From: Lachnospira eligens
Lineage (GTDB): Bacteria > Bacillota > Clostridia > Lachnospirales > Lachnospiraceae
NCBI RefSeq assembly: GCF_009680455.1
Contig: NZ_WKRD01000001.1
Coordinates: 62,001-126,000, forward strand
DNA length: 64,000 bases
Direction of reading: 5' to 3'
Part shown: positions 16,096-24,863 of the stretch, piece by piece
Layout of the letters: every line of letters starts with the position of its first letter
Numbering within the stretch: position 1 is the first letter of the stretch
Translations under genes and position numbers: made by a program
The notes under the pieces: generated by a model
Seen by the model: only the letters and a program-made list of their open reading frames with translations
Database searches by the model: none
What the model was told of the DNA's origin: nothing

Positions 16096-16752
16096 ATGAC
16101 AAAAAGTGAAAGAGAAAAATTAACAATGACATTGGGAACTATTGGCGATTACATGATGTTGATTAACAGATACAAGGCTGATTGTATGCAGACAATTAGT
16201 AGAATATCCGCTGATAATAGCAGAACTACAGAATTTAAAAATGAGCAGATTGCAAGTTGTAAAGAATTACTTAATAAAGATATACTCTCTACAAATGCAA
16301 AAATAAAAGAATGTATAGCAGAGATTAGAAAGTTCGTTGGGAAACCTTTTGATTTATCACAGAATTATAATAATGCACTTGATTATGTTAGCACTATGCA
16401 CAAAGCGGGAGCGTTAAATCCTGCAATGGTAGAGAACATTATTGATGAATATAAGGGAGATGAAAGTGTGCTGTTATATCTACGCACAAAGCTGTCAGAA
16501 ATGGGTATACAGACATATCAGTTTGACGAGAATATGTTTTCCACATATGAGACTGATATAAATGGAAATCAGTCATTTATAAGTCCAACAGAATTTTTTG
16601 ATGATTTAGAAAGAACTATTGACGGAGGTAATAACAACCTTATAGCGTTTGCACTAGGTAAAACAGAAAAGGTTCTCGGAATCAATAGTGTAGGTATCAG
16701 CAACTATATATCTTCAATAAGCGAAGAAAAGGAATATCCTGCTGTTATGTAA
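16096..16752 (+). CDS. Unknown helical protein, last gene of the element
   Basis: 218 residues, with AAAAGGAG before the ATG. It is soluble, and the first 90 residues are strongly helical (GTIGDYMMLINRYKADC, then a Lys/Glu-rich stretch ending IAEIRKFVGKPF). The second half has HKAGALNPAMVENIIDEYKGD and FDDLERTIDGGNN. There are no catalytic motifs or membrane segments. It is the terminal gene of the plus-strand operon, where such elements often carry cargo. A defence or helper-interference role is possible but unsupported. Confidence 0.6.
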   Translation: MTKSEREKLTMTLGTIGDYMMLINRYKADCMQTISRISADNSRTTEFKNEQIASCKELLNKDILSTNAKIKECIAEIRKFVGKPFDLSQNYNNALDYVSTMHKAGALNPAMVENIIDEYKGDESVLLYLRTKLSEMGIQTYQFDENMFSTYETDINGNQSFISPTEFFDDLERTIDGGNNNLIAFALGKTEKVLGINSVGISNYISSISEEKEYPAVM

Positions 16753-16893
16753 TATATAGCTTGGAAACAATGATAATCTTGCTGTATTTGCGATTTTAGC
16801 TATTAATGTGTGTATTTATATCCTATGCTTTTAAATCGCAAATGCAGTAAAATTACAACTCATATTTTATAAACATTCTTTCGTCTTTGTAAT

Positions 16894-16929
16894 AAAAAAA
16901 CAGGTAGATTCATTAAAAATCTACCTGTT
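16894..16929 (-). terminator. Rho-independent terminator inside the element, facing rpsI
   Basis: Arms at 16899-16910 and 16918-16929 make a perfect 12-bp stem with a 7-base loop, followed on the minus strand by seven Ts. It lies 78 bases past the rpsI stop and would end rpsI transcripts before they enter the element. The plus-strand exit has no T-run. Confidence 0.8.
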
Positions 16930-16948
16930 AAGCATCAAATAAACATCA
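16930..16948. repeat. Arm-type repeats at the rpsI-side end of the element
   Basis: AAGCATCA at 16930 (one mismatch) and AAACATCA at 16941 are 11 bases apart, matching the repeat unit and phase of the cluster at 12489-12527. Confidence 0.55.
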
Positions 16949-17003
16949 TTTTCAAGATGCAATTCTTTGAAACCCTTGTAAAATAAGGCTTTCCAAGAAA
17001 AAG

Positions 17004-17020
17004 ATATTATCTCTTTGAGA
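17004..17020. repeat. Attachment site formed by the end of rpsI
   Basis: This 17-base segment covers the last codons and the stop of rpsI and is repeated exactly at 6542. Insertion therefore leaves the S9 protein unchanged. Confidence 0.8.
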
Positions 17021-17411
17021 ACTGTGGAGCACGACGTGCAGCCTTGAGACCGTACTTCTTTCTTTCCTTCATTCTTGGATCTCTTGTTAAGAAACCAGCC
17101 TTCTTAAGTGATGGACGGTACTCGTCTGAATCAACCTGAAGAAGTGCTCTAGAGATACCATGTCTGATAGCACCAGCCTGACCTGTGTATCCGCCACCGT
17201 GTACGTTAACGATTACATCGAACTTGTCAGCTGTCTCTGTGAGAGCTAATGGCTGCTTTACAACAACCTTAAGTGTCTCAAGACCGAAATACTCATCAAG
17301 TGATCTCTTATTTATTGTGATATTACCTGTACCTGGTACTAAATATACTCTAGCAATACTGCTTTTTCTTCTACCTGTTCCGTAGAACTTTCCGTTTGCT
17401 TTCTTAGCCAC
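17007..17411 (-). CDS. rpsI: Ribosomal protein S9 (uS9)
   Basis: 134 residues of the small subunit. The family features are present: [17 protein letters not shown] at 9-25, the [20 protein letters not shown] core near 73-92, and the basic tail ending in APQFSKR that reaches the ribosomal P site. It lies 30 bases downstream of rplM, forming the usual rplM-rpsI pair, with a GGAGG site before the ATG. Its 3' end is the target of the inserted elements, and the coding sequence is intact. Confidence 0.98.
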   Translation of the reverse strand: MAKKANGKFYGTGRRKSSIARVYLVPGTGNITINKRSLDEYFGLETLKVVVKQPLALTETADKFDVIVNVHGGGYTGQAGAIRHGISRALLQVDSDEYRPSLKKAGFLTRDPRMKERKKYGLKAARRAPQFSKR

Positions 17412-17441
17412 TGTTAATTCCTCCTTATATGTGTCCTTATA

Positions 17442-17870
17442 TTAAAACTTTAATACTTCTGGCTTCTGAGCTGCCTGCTCATGATCTGGACCAGCATAAA
17501 CATGAAGCTTTGTGAACATCTGACGTCCTAAAGGTCCCTTTGGAAGCATTCCCTTAACAGCAAGCTCGATAACCTTCTCAGGCTTCTTTTCCATCATTTC
17601 CTTAAGTGTTGTTTCCTTTAAACCACCAACATAGTCTGAGTGGCTGTAATAAACCTTCTGGTCAAGCTTCTTTCCTGTAACCTTAACCTTATCAGCGTTA
17701 ATTACGATAACGTTGTCACCACAGTCAAGGAATGGTGTGTAAGTTGGCTTATTCTTTCCTCTTAACACAGCAGCAACCTGTGATGCTAAACGACCTAATG
17801 TATAATCTGCAGCATCTACTACATACCATTTTCTCTCGATTGTAGATGCACTAGCCATATAAGTTTTCAT
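17442..17870 (-). CDS. rplM: Ribosomal protein L13 (uL13)
   Basis: 142 residues of the large subunit, an early assembly protein. It shows [19 protein letters not shown] near 14-32 and the signature [23 protein letters not shown] near 105-127. CAGGAGG precedes the ATG. A consensus promoter and a leader of about 115 bases lie upstream, and rpsI follows after 30 bases. Confidence 0.98.
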   Translation of the reverse strand: MKTYMASASTIERKWYVVDAADYTLGRLASQVAAVLRGKNKPTYTPFLDCGDNVIVINADKVKVTGKKLDQKVYYSHSDYVGGLKETTLKEMMEKKPEKVIELAVKGMLPKGPLGRQMFTKLHVYAGPDHEQAAQKPEVLKF

Positions 17871-17990
17871 TAGTTTTCCTCCTGAAATATTGCTATAATG
17901 CTTAATTATTAATGTATATAAATGTCTCTCCGGGGCATTGGTGAAACACTTAAAACCTTAATTATGGGCGCACTTATCACGCCACATTTC
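17871..17990 (-). ncRNA. Candidate L13 leader upstream of rplM
   Basis: The transcript from the promoter at 17994-18022 has about 115 untranslated bases before rplM. It contains GGTTTTAAGTGTTTCACC (17939-17956 on this strand) and CCCCGGAGAGAC. The position and the GGTTTTAA..GTTTCACC stretch recall the Firmicutes L13 leader that represses rplM when L13 is in excess. The match is from memory and should be treated as probable only. Confidence 0.45.
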
Positions 17991-17993
17991 TGA

Positions 17994-18022
17994 ATTATAT
18001 AACACATAACCACGTGTGTCAA
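17994..18022 (-). promoter_or_regulatory. Consensus promoter of rplM-rpsI
   Basis: On the minus strand TTGACA (18022-18017) and TATAAT (17999-17994) are both perfect and separated by 17 bases. It lies between truA and rplM, so this operon does not depend on read-through. Confidence 0.9.
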
Positions 18023-18062
18023 TATACTTTTGCAAATGTTTTATCCAAAAAAGTTATCCACA

Positions 18063-18824
18063 TCAGACAACCCTTGCGTCATCATTATCCACATATTCAA
18101 TGCCAACAAGTGTAAGTCCCTGTGGAGGAGCAGTCTGCCCTGCAACAGTCCTGTCCTTTGCCTCTAACATCTGCTTCACATATTCAGGCTTGAATCTTCC
18201 TTTTCCTACCTGAATAAGCGTGCCTGTAATAATTCTTACCATGTTGTATAAGAATCCATTTCCTTTAATACGGATTATTATCTCACTGCCTTCCTGCAGA
18301 ACCTCAAGTGAATATATAGTCCTGACAGTCGATTCTGCCTGAGTTCTCACACAACAGAAGCTTTTGAAATCATGTTCACCAACAATATATGCTGCAGCTT
18401 CTTTCATCTTTTCAATATCAATACTGCCTGCAACATGCCATGTGAAATTGCGCTTCTGAGGCAACGGAACAGCAGTATTAAGTATGCGGTATTCGTAAGT
18501 CTTTCTTGTGTTACAGTGCCTTGGGTGAAAATCAGAAGACACTTCCCATGAATCCTGAATAACAATTGAATCCGGCAGGAATCTGTTTAGTGCAAATGTG
18601 AATCTGTCTCCAGGTATTGTCGATTCCGTATCAAATACAGCTACATTTCCATATGCATGCACACCTGCGTCTGTACGGCTTGCTCCGGTCACATGCACAT
18701 TTTCACCTGTAAGCTCGCGAATTGCCTTGTCAAGATACATTTCTATAGTTGGTGCTTCCGGCTGAATCTGCCAGCCGGAATATTCAGTTCCATCATAAGC
18801 TACGATAAGCTTTATTCTTCGCAT
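18063..18824 (-). CDS. truA: tRNA pseudouridine(38-40) synthase TruA
   Basis: 253 residues. It isomerises uridines 38-40 in the anticodon arm of tRNAs. The catalytic Asp is in GASRTDAGVHAYGN near residue 52. Other family features are IKLIVAYDGTEYSGWQIQ at 4-21, RHCNTRKTYEYRI near 102 and FLYNMVRIITGTL near 192. The start has a GGAGGAACG site. It is the last gene of the ecf transporter group, 63 bases after ecfT, a common pairing in Firmicutes. It ends before the separate rplM promoter. Confidence 0.96.
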   Translation of the reverse strand: MRRIKLIVAYDGTEYSGWQIQPEAPTIEMYLDKAIRELTGENVHVTGASRTDAGVHAYGNVAVFDTESTIPGDRFTFALNRFLPDSIVIQDSWEVSSDFHPRHCNTRKTYEYRILNTAVPLPQKRNFTWHVAGSIDIEKMKEAAAYIVGEHDFKSFCCVRTQAESTVRTIYSLEVLQEGSEIIIRIKGNGFLYNMVRIITGTLIQVGKGRFKPEYVKQMLEAKDRTVAGQTAPPQGLTLVGIEYVDNDDARVV

Positions 18825-18887
18825 GGCGTTCCTCCTTATTCAGCCAGAATCAGCCTATTATAAATGTAATATCTGCATGCACTCTGA

Positions 18888-19697
18888 TTATATTAACTTA
18901 AGCGTAATCTTAACCACAATAATGCATGCAAGATACAATGCGATAATAAGATATGCATTAATATCTCTTCTGGAGTATTTCAGCGGCTTCATCTTGGTTC
19001 TTCCCTCAGAACCGTGATAACATCTCGCCTCCATAGCCATTGCAAGTTCATTTGCTCTTCTGAACGCTGATATGAATAAAGGTACAAGAATAGGTATCAT
19101 AGCTTTTGCCTTCTTAATAATATTACCTGACTCAAAGTCTGCACCTCGCGCCATCTGTGCCTTCATTATCTTATCTGTTTCCTCAATAAGAATCGGGATG
19201 AACCTCAATGCAATTGACATCATCATTGCAATTTCATGAACCGGAACTTTAATGTATTTAAGAAAACCAAGTCCCTTTTCAAGCCCGTCTGTAAGGTTAT
19301 TAGGCGTTGTTGTAAGTGTCATAAGGGATGAACCCATAATAAGAAAAATAAGCCTTATAACCATGAATACAGCCGTATTAAGGCCTTCATGCGTTATCGT
19401 CAGCTTCCATATCTTAATAAGAGGCGTTCCTGGTGTCAGAAACAGATTAAATGCCGCACTGATTACAATTAATATTACAATTGCCTTAAGACCTTTAAGA
19501 ATGAATTTAAGAGGTATCTTTGACAGTGCAATTACTATCGCCAAAAATGCTGCTACAACCAGATACAGCCATATATTACTTCCCAGAAACAGGGATATTA
19601 CGAATATTAAGGTACCCATAAGCTTAACTCTCGGGTCCAGTCTGTGTATTACCGAATCTGCCTGATAATACTGTCCTATTGTTATATCTCGAATCAT
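18888..19697 (-). CDS. ecfT: ECF transporter transmembrane coupling protein EcfT
   Basis: The ATG at 19697 (269 residues) has AAGGAAG five bases upstream; an extension to 19745 is open but starts inside ecfA2. It begins IGQYYQADSVIHRLDPRVKLMG, as in EcfT proteins, has five or so membrane helices, and carries two Ala-Arg-Gly coupling motifs (AQMARGADF near 194 and the AMEARCYHG variant near 229) that dock the ATPases. It serves as the shared membrane scaffold for vitamin-binding S components encoded elsewhere. It begins ten bases after ecfA2. Confidence 0.95.
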   Translation of the reverse strand: MIRDITIGQYYQADSVIHRLDPRVKLMGTLIFVISLFLGSNIWLYLVVAAFLAIVIALSKIPLKFILKGLKAIVILIVISAAFNLFLTPGTPLIKIWKLTITHEGLNTAVFMVIRLIFLIMGSSLMTLTTTPNNLTDGLEKGLGFLKYIKVPVHEIAMMMSIALRFIPILIEETDKIMKAQMARGADFESGNIIKKAKAMIPILVPLFISAFRRANELAMAMEARCYHGSEGRTKMKPLKYSRRDINAYLIIALYLACIIVVKITLKLI

Positions 19698-19707
19698 ATT
19701 ACTTCCT

Positions 19708-20553
19708 TTATCCCAGTGCTGACAAAATGCTTTCCTTCGCTTCATCTATTGTGATAGCATCTGTATTAACATCAAAGCCTGCCTGTTTTAAATCATTCAT
19801 CAAATAAGTTACCTGTGGTGCTGCTAGTCCTATTGCCTCCAGCTCCTTATAATGCCTGAATACATTTCTTGGAGTGTCATCATATGTCAGCACACCATCA
19901 TTCATTACCATAATTCTGCTCACATAGTTAGCAACATCATCCATGCTGTGTGACACAAGAATAATAGTCATTCCTGTCTCTTCCCTTAAATACTTAAGAC
20001 AATTAAGAATATCATCTCTTCCCTTAGGGTCAAGGCCAGCCGTTGGTTCATCCAGAATAAGAACATCAGGTTTCATCGCAAGTACACCTGCAATGGCAAC
20101 CCTTCTCTTCTGTCCACCTGACAAATCAAATGGCGACTGATAAAACATATTATCATCTATTCCAACCAGTCTTAACGACTCAAATGCTCTGATTTCAACC
20201 TCCTTCTGTGAAAGGCCAAGGTTCTTAGGACCAAAACATACATCTTTGAATATCTCAGTCTCAAAAAGCTGGTGTTCCGGATACTGAAAAACCAGTCCTA
20301 CCCTGCTTCTTAATTCTTTCATATTGAAGCCCTGCTCATATATATCTCTGCCATTGTAATATATATGACCTTCAGTCGGTTTAACAAGTCCATTAAGATG
20401 CTGTATAAATGTGGATTTACCCGAACCTGTATGACCAATAAGCCCGATAAATTCACCATCTTCTATTGCACAGCTCACATTTTTCAAAGCCTGCCTCTCA
20501 AAGCCAGTGCCTTTTTCATAAATATAGCTGATATTATCTACTATTATTGACAT
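19708..20553 (-). CDS. ecfA2: ECF transporter ATPase EcfA2
   Basis: The start is the ATG at 20553 (281 residues); the ribosome site GAGGG overlaps the earlier ATG at 20565. The Walker A is GHTGSGKST, the signature LSGGQKRRVAIAG, the Walker B LILDEPTAGLD and the switch His is in VSHSMDD. The overlap of 20 bases with ecfA1 implies coupled translation. It pairs with EcfA1 to drive uptake of vitamins and metals through EcfT. Confidence 0.95.
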   Translation of the reverse strand: MSIIVDNISYIYEKGTGFERQALKNVSCAIEDGEFIGLIGHTGSGKSTFIQHLNGLVKPTEGHIYYNGRDIYEQGFNMKELRSRVGLVFQYPEHQLFETEIFKDVCFGPKNLGLSQKEVEIRAFESLRLVGIDDNMFYQSPFDLSGGQKRRVAIAGVLAMKPDVLILDEPTAGLDPKGRDDILNCLKYLREETGMTIILVSHSMDDVANYVSRIMVMNDGVLTYDDTPRNVFRHYKELEAIGLAAPQVTYLMNDLKQAGFDVNTDAITIDEAKESILSALG

Positions 20554-21415
20554 TGAAACCCTCATTTCTAACTCTAATGAGTTCCTCTGTAAATTCTTCT
20601 GAAGTCAATATTCCATTCTTTAATGGAACTCCTTCCTTCTGAAGTTCATAGGCTAATTCTGTAACATGCGGCACATCAAGTCTCAATTCCTTTAATTTCT
20701 CTACCTGTGAGAATATTTCTCTTGGTGTTCCTGACATTACCAGCTTTCCATCATCCATTACATAAAGCTTGTCTATATCAATTACTTCTTCCATGTAATG
20801 AGTGATAAGTATAACCGTTACATTTTCCTGCCTGTTCAATTCATGGAGCACATTAAGTACATCCTTTCGTCCCAACGGATCAAGCATTGCCGTTGGTTCA
20901 TCTAAGACAATACATTTTGGCTTCATTGCTACAATTCCAGCAATCGCTATCCTCTGCTTCTGTCCTCCAGATAGCTTGTTTGGCGACTGGTTTCTGAAAG
21001 CATACATTCCTACTGCTTTCAGGCTTTTTTCAACTCGTTCCCATATTTCTTCCGTTGGAACACCAATATTCTCTGGTCCGAATCCAACCTCTTCATCAAC
21101 AAGAGTTCCAACTATCTGGTTATCAGGGTTCTGAAATACCATTCCGGCAGTCTGTCTTACCTTTAAAGTATTCTCCTCTTCCCTTGTGTCCATACCATCA
21201 ACCCACACAGTTCCCTCTGTCGGCATAACGAGCGCATTCAGATGTTTTGCAAATGTTGATTTACCGGAGCCATTATGACCTAACACGGCAACAAAATCGC
21301 CCTGCTTAATGTCAATACTCACATTATCAACAGCCTTAGTTATTCCCTCAACATTACCATCTTCATCTCGTCTTATATATTCAAATGTGAGGTTTTTTGC
21401 TTTAACTATTCCCAT
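20534..21415 (-). CDS. ecfA1: ECF transporter ATPase EcfA1
   Basis: The ATG at 21415 (293 residues) follows CAGGAGG; an extension to 21454 would run into the rplQ terminator. The motifs are GHNGSGKST, LSGGQKQRIAIAG, IVLDEPTAMLDPLGR and the switch His in LITHYMEE. It is the first gene of the ecfA1-ecfA2-ecfT-truA group, which commonly follows rplQ in Firmicutes. A strong terminator lies just upstream, so expression depends on partial read-through or a promoter within it. Confidence 0.95.
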   Translation of the reverse strand: MGIVKAKNLTFEYIRRDEDGNVEGITKAVDNVSIDIKQGDFVAVLGHNGSGKSTFAKHLNALVMPTEGTVWVDGMDTREEENTLKVRQTAGMVFQNPDNQIVGTLVDEEVGFGPENIGVPTEEIWERVEKSLKAVGMYAFRNQSPNKLSGGQKQRIAIAGIVAMKPKCIVLDEPTAMLDPLGRKDVLNVLHELNRQENVTVILITHYMEEVIDIDKLYVMDDGKLVMSGTPREIFSQVEKLKELRLDVPHVTELAYELQKEGVPLKNGILTSEEFTEELIRVRNEGFNVNNSR

Positions 21416-21452
21416 ATGACCTCCTGCCCTTTTAAGTCTTACCGCAGATTCC

Positions 21453-21483
21453 AAAAAAAGCGGATAAGTTTCCTTACCCGCTT
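21453..21483 (-). terminator. Terminator of the ribosomal cluster after rplQ
   Basis: An 11-bp stem (arms 21473-21483 and 21458-21468, one G-U pair) with a GAAA-type loop is followed on the minus strand by five or more Ts. It ends the rpsJ-to-rplQ cluster 16 bases after rplQ. Confidence 0.9.
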
Positions 21484-21498
21484 AAATTGCAATTGAAA

Positions 21499-22035
21499 TT
21501 AAACTAATTCAAGAAGAACTTCCATTGCTGCATCACCTTTTCTTAAACCGATCTTAACGATTCTTGTATAACCGCCCTGACGACCAGCATACTTAGGTGC
21601 GATCTCATCAAATAACTTGTTTGTAAGATCAACAGTCTTAGTATTCTTCTTCTTTCCAGCAGCTGCTGTAGGAACTTCTGTAACTGTGTAAAGAACCTTA
21701 TCCATCTGCTTTCTAGCATGAAGTCTTGAAGGAAGATCCTTCTTGATTTCCTTCTCTACTGTCTCATATACAGTAACCTTCTTACCATCAACAACTTCCT
21801 TAACTCTCTTGCCTTCAGCATCCTTCTTAGGAACCTTTGCTGAAACCTTAACTGTCTCGAAGTTGTCTTTCTCTTTAACTGCAAGTGTAATGAGCTTTTC
21901 AGCCATCTTCTTTACTTCCTTGGCTCTTGCCTCTGTAGTAACAATCTTGCCATTCTCGATTAATGCTGTTACCTGACTTCTTAATAAAGCCTTTCTCTGG
22001 CTAGATGTTCTGCCGAGCTTTCTATATTTTGCCAT
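21499..22035 (-). CDS. rplQ: Ribosomal protein L17 (bL17) with internal insertion
   Basis: The N-terminal part is typical: [40 protein letters not shown]. The C-terminus, [25 protein letters not shown], is also typical. At 178 residues it is 50-60 longer than the common 113-130. The extra part is a Lys- and Val-rich insert at about 65-140 ([19 protein letters not shown] and [12 protein letters not shown]). It lies in the large subunit near the exit tunnel. It is the last gene of the alpha operon, with a terminator just after it. Confidence 0.97.
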   Translation of the reverse strand: MAKYRKLGRTSSQRKALLRSQVTALIENGKIVTTEARAKEVKKMAEKLITLAVKEKDNFETVKVSAKVPKKDAEGKRVKEVVDGKKVTVYETVEKEIKKDLPSRLHARKQMDKVLYTVTEVPTAAAGKKKNTKTVDLTNKLFDEIAPKYAGRQGGYTRIVKIGLRKGDAAMEVLLELV

Positions 22036-22104
22036 GATTTACCTCCATTTGTAACAGCTACACATGCGCTTATGGACTTACTGTATAGCCGCCGTATCTA
22101 CAAA

Positions 22105-23073
22105 TTAATCTTCGTTAGGTCTAAGATGTAAGCCCATTTCCTTAAGCTTAAGGAGAACTTCATCTAAAGACTTCTTACCTAAGTTTCTTACCTTCATCAT
22201 ATCATCTGATGTCTTGTTGCAAAGCTCTTCAACTGTGTTGATACCAGCTCTTCTAAGACAATTAGATGAACGAACAGATAATTCAAGATCTTCAATGCTC
22301 ATTGAAAGGACCTTAGTAGTCTCATCCTCTTCCTGCTCAACCATGATTTCCACTTTCTGAGCGTTCTCTGAAAGATTGATGAATCCCTTTAAATGTTCAC
22401 TTAAAACCTTAGCTGCGAGACTTAAAGCCTCATCTGGTTCTATTGTTCCATTAGTGAAAATATCAAGTGTAAGCTTATCAAAATCTGTATCCTGACCTAC
22501 ACGAGTATTCTGAACTGCCATATTAACTCTCTCTACTGGTGTGTAGATTGAATCAATAGCGATAACGCCTGCTGGCTGATCATCTCTCTTATTCTTCTCA
22601 GAGCTTACATAACCACGACCATTAGTGATTGTAAGTTCCATTGTGAGCTTGCTGTCTGCACCATTAAGATGTGCAATAACAAGATCCGGATTGATTATTT
22701 CAATATCAGGATCAACCTGAATATCTGATGCTCTAACTACACCTTCGCCTACGAAGTCAATATGTGCTTCTTTAGGCTCAACAGAATTTCCGTTGTTCTT
22801 GATTGATAACTGCTTGATGTTCATGACGATCTCAGTAACATCTTCCTTAACACCTGGAATTGAGCTGAATTCATGAAGTACACCTTCAATCTTGATACTG
22901 CTTACAGCTGTACCAACTAATGAAGAGAGCATAATTCTTCTTAAAGAATTACCTAATGTTAAACCATATCCTCTTTCGAGTGGCTCAACAACAAATTTTC
23001 CATACTTGCCATCTTCTGATTTTTCTGTCATCTCAATCTTTGGCATCTTGAAATTAAAATCTGCATCAACCAT
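22105..23073 (-). CDS. rpoA: RNA polymerase alpha subunit
   Basis: 322 residues. The N-terminal domain for polymerase assembly carries [22 protein letters not shown] near 32-53. The C-terminal domain for DNA and activator contact (about 245-320) carries [23 protein letters not shown]. An AAGGAGGG site precedes the ATG. It lies between rpsD and rplQ, the usual alpha-operon order. Confidence 0.98.
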   Translation of the reverse strand: MVDADFNFKMPKIEMTEKSEDGKYGKFVVEPLERGYGLTLGNSLRRIMLSSLVGTAVSSIKIEGVLHEFSSIPGVKEDVTEIVMNIKQLSIKNNGNSVEPKEAHIDFVGEGVVRASDIQVDPDIEIINPDLVIAHLNGADSKLTMELTITNGRGYVSSEKNKRDDQPAGVIAIDSIYTPVERVNMAVQNTRVGQDTDFDKLTLDIFTNGTIEPDEALSLAAKVLSEHLKGFINLSENAQKVEIMVEQEEDETTKVLSMSIEDLELSVRSSNCLRRAGINTVEELCNKTSDDMMKVRNLGKKSLDEVLLKLKEMGLHLRPNED

Positions 23074-23130
23074 GTATAGTCCCTCCTTTTTATGGGTTTT
23101 ATAAGTTTTATTCTATATTTCCGGTATGGA

Positions 23131-23724
23131 TTACTTAGAATATAACTCGACGATAAGCATCTCGTTTACAGGAACGTCAATAACTTCTCTTGTAGGGATT
23201 GACTTAACTAATCCCTTAAGAGCGTCTGCATCTGCCTCTAACCACTCTGGAACAAGTCTTCCGTTAGTAGACTCAAGGATTTCCTTGTATCTTGCTGATG
23301 ACTTAGACTTCTCTCTGATTTCGATAACATCTCCAGCCTTTACAAGGTATGAAGGGATGTTTACGCACTTACCATTAACTAATACATGCTTGTGATCAAC
23401 GATCTGTCTTGCTTCTTTTCTTGTTCTAGCGAATCCTAATCTGAAAAGAACATTGTCAAGTCTGAGCTCGAGCATGATCATAAGGTTCTCACCAGTCATA
23501 CCCTTCTGTCTCTCAGCCTTCTTATAGTAATTTCTGAAAGGCTTCTCTAATACACCGTAGATGAACTTAGCCTTCTGCTTCTCACGAAGCTGCATTCCAT
23601 ACTCGCTAACCTTTCTACCAGCGTTCTTTGCCTTTCTTCTAGATTTCTTATCTATTCCTAAATATACAGGATCCATTTCAAGAGATCTACATCTCTTGAG
23701 GACAGGTGTTCTATTAACTGCCAT
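23131..23724 (-). CDS. rpsD: Ribosomal protein S4 (uS4)
   Basis: 197 residues. It binds 16S rRNA early in small-subunit assembly. The S4 RNA-binding domain is [42 protein letters not shown] near 87-130. The N-terminal zinc-type cysteines are absent, only one Cys being present (KRCRSLE), so this is the zinc-free form. In many Firmicutes S4 represses its own operon. It lies 21 bases after rpsK. Confidence 0.97.
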   Translation of the reverse strand: MAVNRTPVLKRCRSLEMDPVYLGIDKKSRRKAKNAGRKVSEYGMQLREKQKAKFIYGVLEKPFRNYYKKAERQKGMTGENLMIMLELRLDNVLFRLGFARTRKEARQIVDHKHVLVNGKCVNIPSYLVKAGDVIEIREKSKSSARYKEILESTNGRLVPEWLEADADALKGLVKSIPTREVIDVPVNEMLIVELYSK

Positions 23725-23744
23725 TGTAATCTTACCTCCCTAAA

Positions 23745-24140
23745 TTAAACTCTTCTACGCTTTGGTGGACGGCATCCATTATGTGGAACTGGAGTAACAT
23801 CCTTGATACTTGTAACTTCAAGACCAGCTGCTGAAAGTGCTCTGATAGCTGCTTCTCTACCTGAACCTGGTCCCTTAACCATAACGTCTACAGACTTTAA
23901 TCCATGGATTAATGCAGCCTTTGTTGCTGTCTCAGCTGCCATCTGTGCTGCATAAGGAGTAGACTTCTTAGATCCTCTGAATCCGAGTCCACCTGCAGAT
24001 GCCCATGATAAAGCATTTCCTTCTGCATCTGTTAATGTAACTATTGTATTATTGAAAGATGACTGAATATGTGCCTGTCCTCTTTCAACGTTCTTCTTAA
24101 CACGCTTCTTTGTCACTTTTTTTGTAACTTTCTGAGCCAT
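23745..24140 (-). CDS. rpsK: Ribosomal protein S11 (uS11)
   Basis: 131 residues of the small-subunit platform. The core motifs are [15 protein letters not shown] at 22-36, the [16 protein letters not shown] stretch near 52-67, and the C-terminal signature [19 protein letters not shown] very basic N-terminus ([14 protein letters not shown]) is present. It starts 34 bases after rpsM. Confidence 0.98.
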   Translation of the reverse strand: MAQKVTKKVTKKRVKKNVERGQAHIQSSFNNTIVTLTDAEGNALSWASAGGLGFRGSKKSTPYAAQMAAETATKAALIHGLKSVDVMVKGPGSGREAAIRALSAAGLEVTSIKDVTPVPHNGCRPPKRRRV

Positions 24141-24173
24141 GATAACTAACCTCCTGTGAGTTTAACAATTCAA

Positions 24174-24548
24174 TTATTTCTTCTTATTAGCTACAGTCTT
24201 CTTAGGACCCTTACATGTTCTTGCATTAGTCTTTGTCTTCTGACCTCTGCATGGAAGTCCCTTTCTATGACGGATTCCTCTGTAGCATCCGATTTCCTTT
24301 AATCTCTTAATGTTCATGGCAACTTCTCTTCTTAAGTCACCTTCTACTAAATGTTCTGGATCAGCATCGATAACCTTAGCAATCTTTGCAACTTCTTCAT
24401 CTGTAAGATCCTTAACACGTGTATCTGGATTAACGCCAGCCTCTTCAAGAATCTTAGATGCTCTTACTCGGCCAATACCGTAAACATAAGTAAGTCCTAT
24501 TTCAATACGCTTTTCTCTTGGTAAGTCTACACCTGAAATACGAGCCAT
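24174..24548 (-). CDS. rpsM: Ribosomal protein S13 (uS13)
   Basis: 124 residues of the small-subunit head, contacting tRNA and the large subunit. It begins [21 protein letters not shown], has the helix-hairpin-helix [16 protein letters not shown] near 23-38, and ends in the basic [19 protein letters not shown] tail. It is separated from rpmJ by an unusually long 315-base region that may hold a regulatory leader. Confidence 0.98.
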   Translation of the reverse strand: MARISGVDLPREKRIEIGLTYVYGIGRVRASKILEEAGVNPDTRVKDLTDEEVAKIAKVIDADPEHLVEGDLRREVAMNIKRLKEIGCYRGIRHRKGLPCRGQKTKTNARTCKGPKKTVANKKK

Positions 24549-24863
24549 GTGTTCTTTAACCTCCGTTTGATCAATTAAATTAATATTAATAATAAAGATA
24601 GAAAAATGTAGTCCGATTCCTACGCAGCTCGTTCTAAGCTCTATCCCCCGCTTTGAACGCCTGAAATGTGTGCGTCACCTTCAGTCTACTATATTTGATA
24701 GCAATGAACACCGTCAACTTATCCGGATGTGTCATCGCTGCAGCCGCAAAACTGTTCTCTGTCCATTATATTAAAGACAGAATTAGTTATAATACCAACT
24801 AGTGACATTGATACTATAACGCAGAAATATGAGAAGTACTTCTACTTCTCTGCTTCAGGGTAA
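24549..24863 (-). other. Long rpmJ-rpsM intergenic region, candidate structured leader
   Basis: No gene is visible in 315 bases, although rpmJ and rpsM are normally close together. A perfect 8-bp hairpin (24831-24838 with 24843-24850) directly follows rpmJ. Further on are GC-richer stretches (CCGCAAAACTG near 24750; GGGGGATAGAGCTTAGAACG near 24651 on this strand) unlike the AT-rich spacers nearby. This suggests a structured 5' region for rpsM-rpsK-rpsD, where S4 autoregulation would be expected. No known leader is recognised. Confidence 0.4.

Larger units (their letters stand above)
12376..17020. mobile_element. Compact 4.6-kb integrative element at the rpsI 3' end
   Basis: It is bounded by rpsI-tail repeats at 12376 and 17004. 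It has a tyrosine integrase and a repressor on the minus strand, then a divergent plus-strand run: excisionase-like HTH, two unknown proteins (one with HUH-like motifs), a 70-residue protein, a terminase-small-subunit-like HTH, a tiny membrane protein and a final unknown. All genes are intact. The plan resembles phage-inducible islands (integrase and repressor, excisionase, replication, packaging-type gene) but at under half their usual size. There are no capsid, lysis or conjugation genes. It should be able to integrate and excise, and any transfer would need a helper. Confidence 0.7.
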
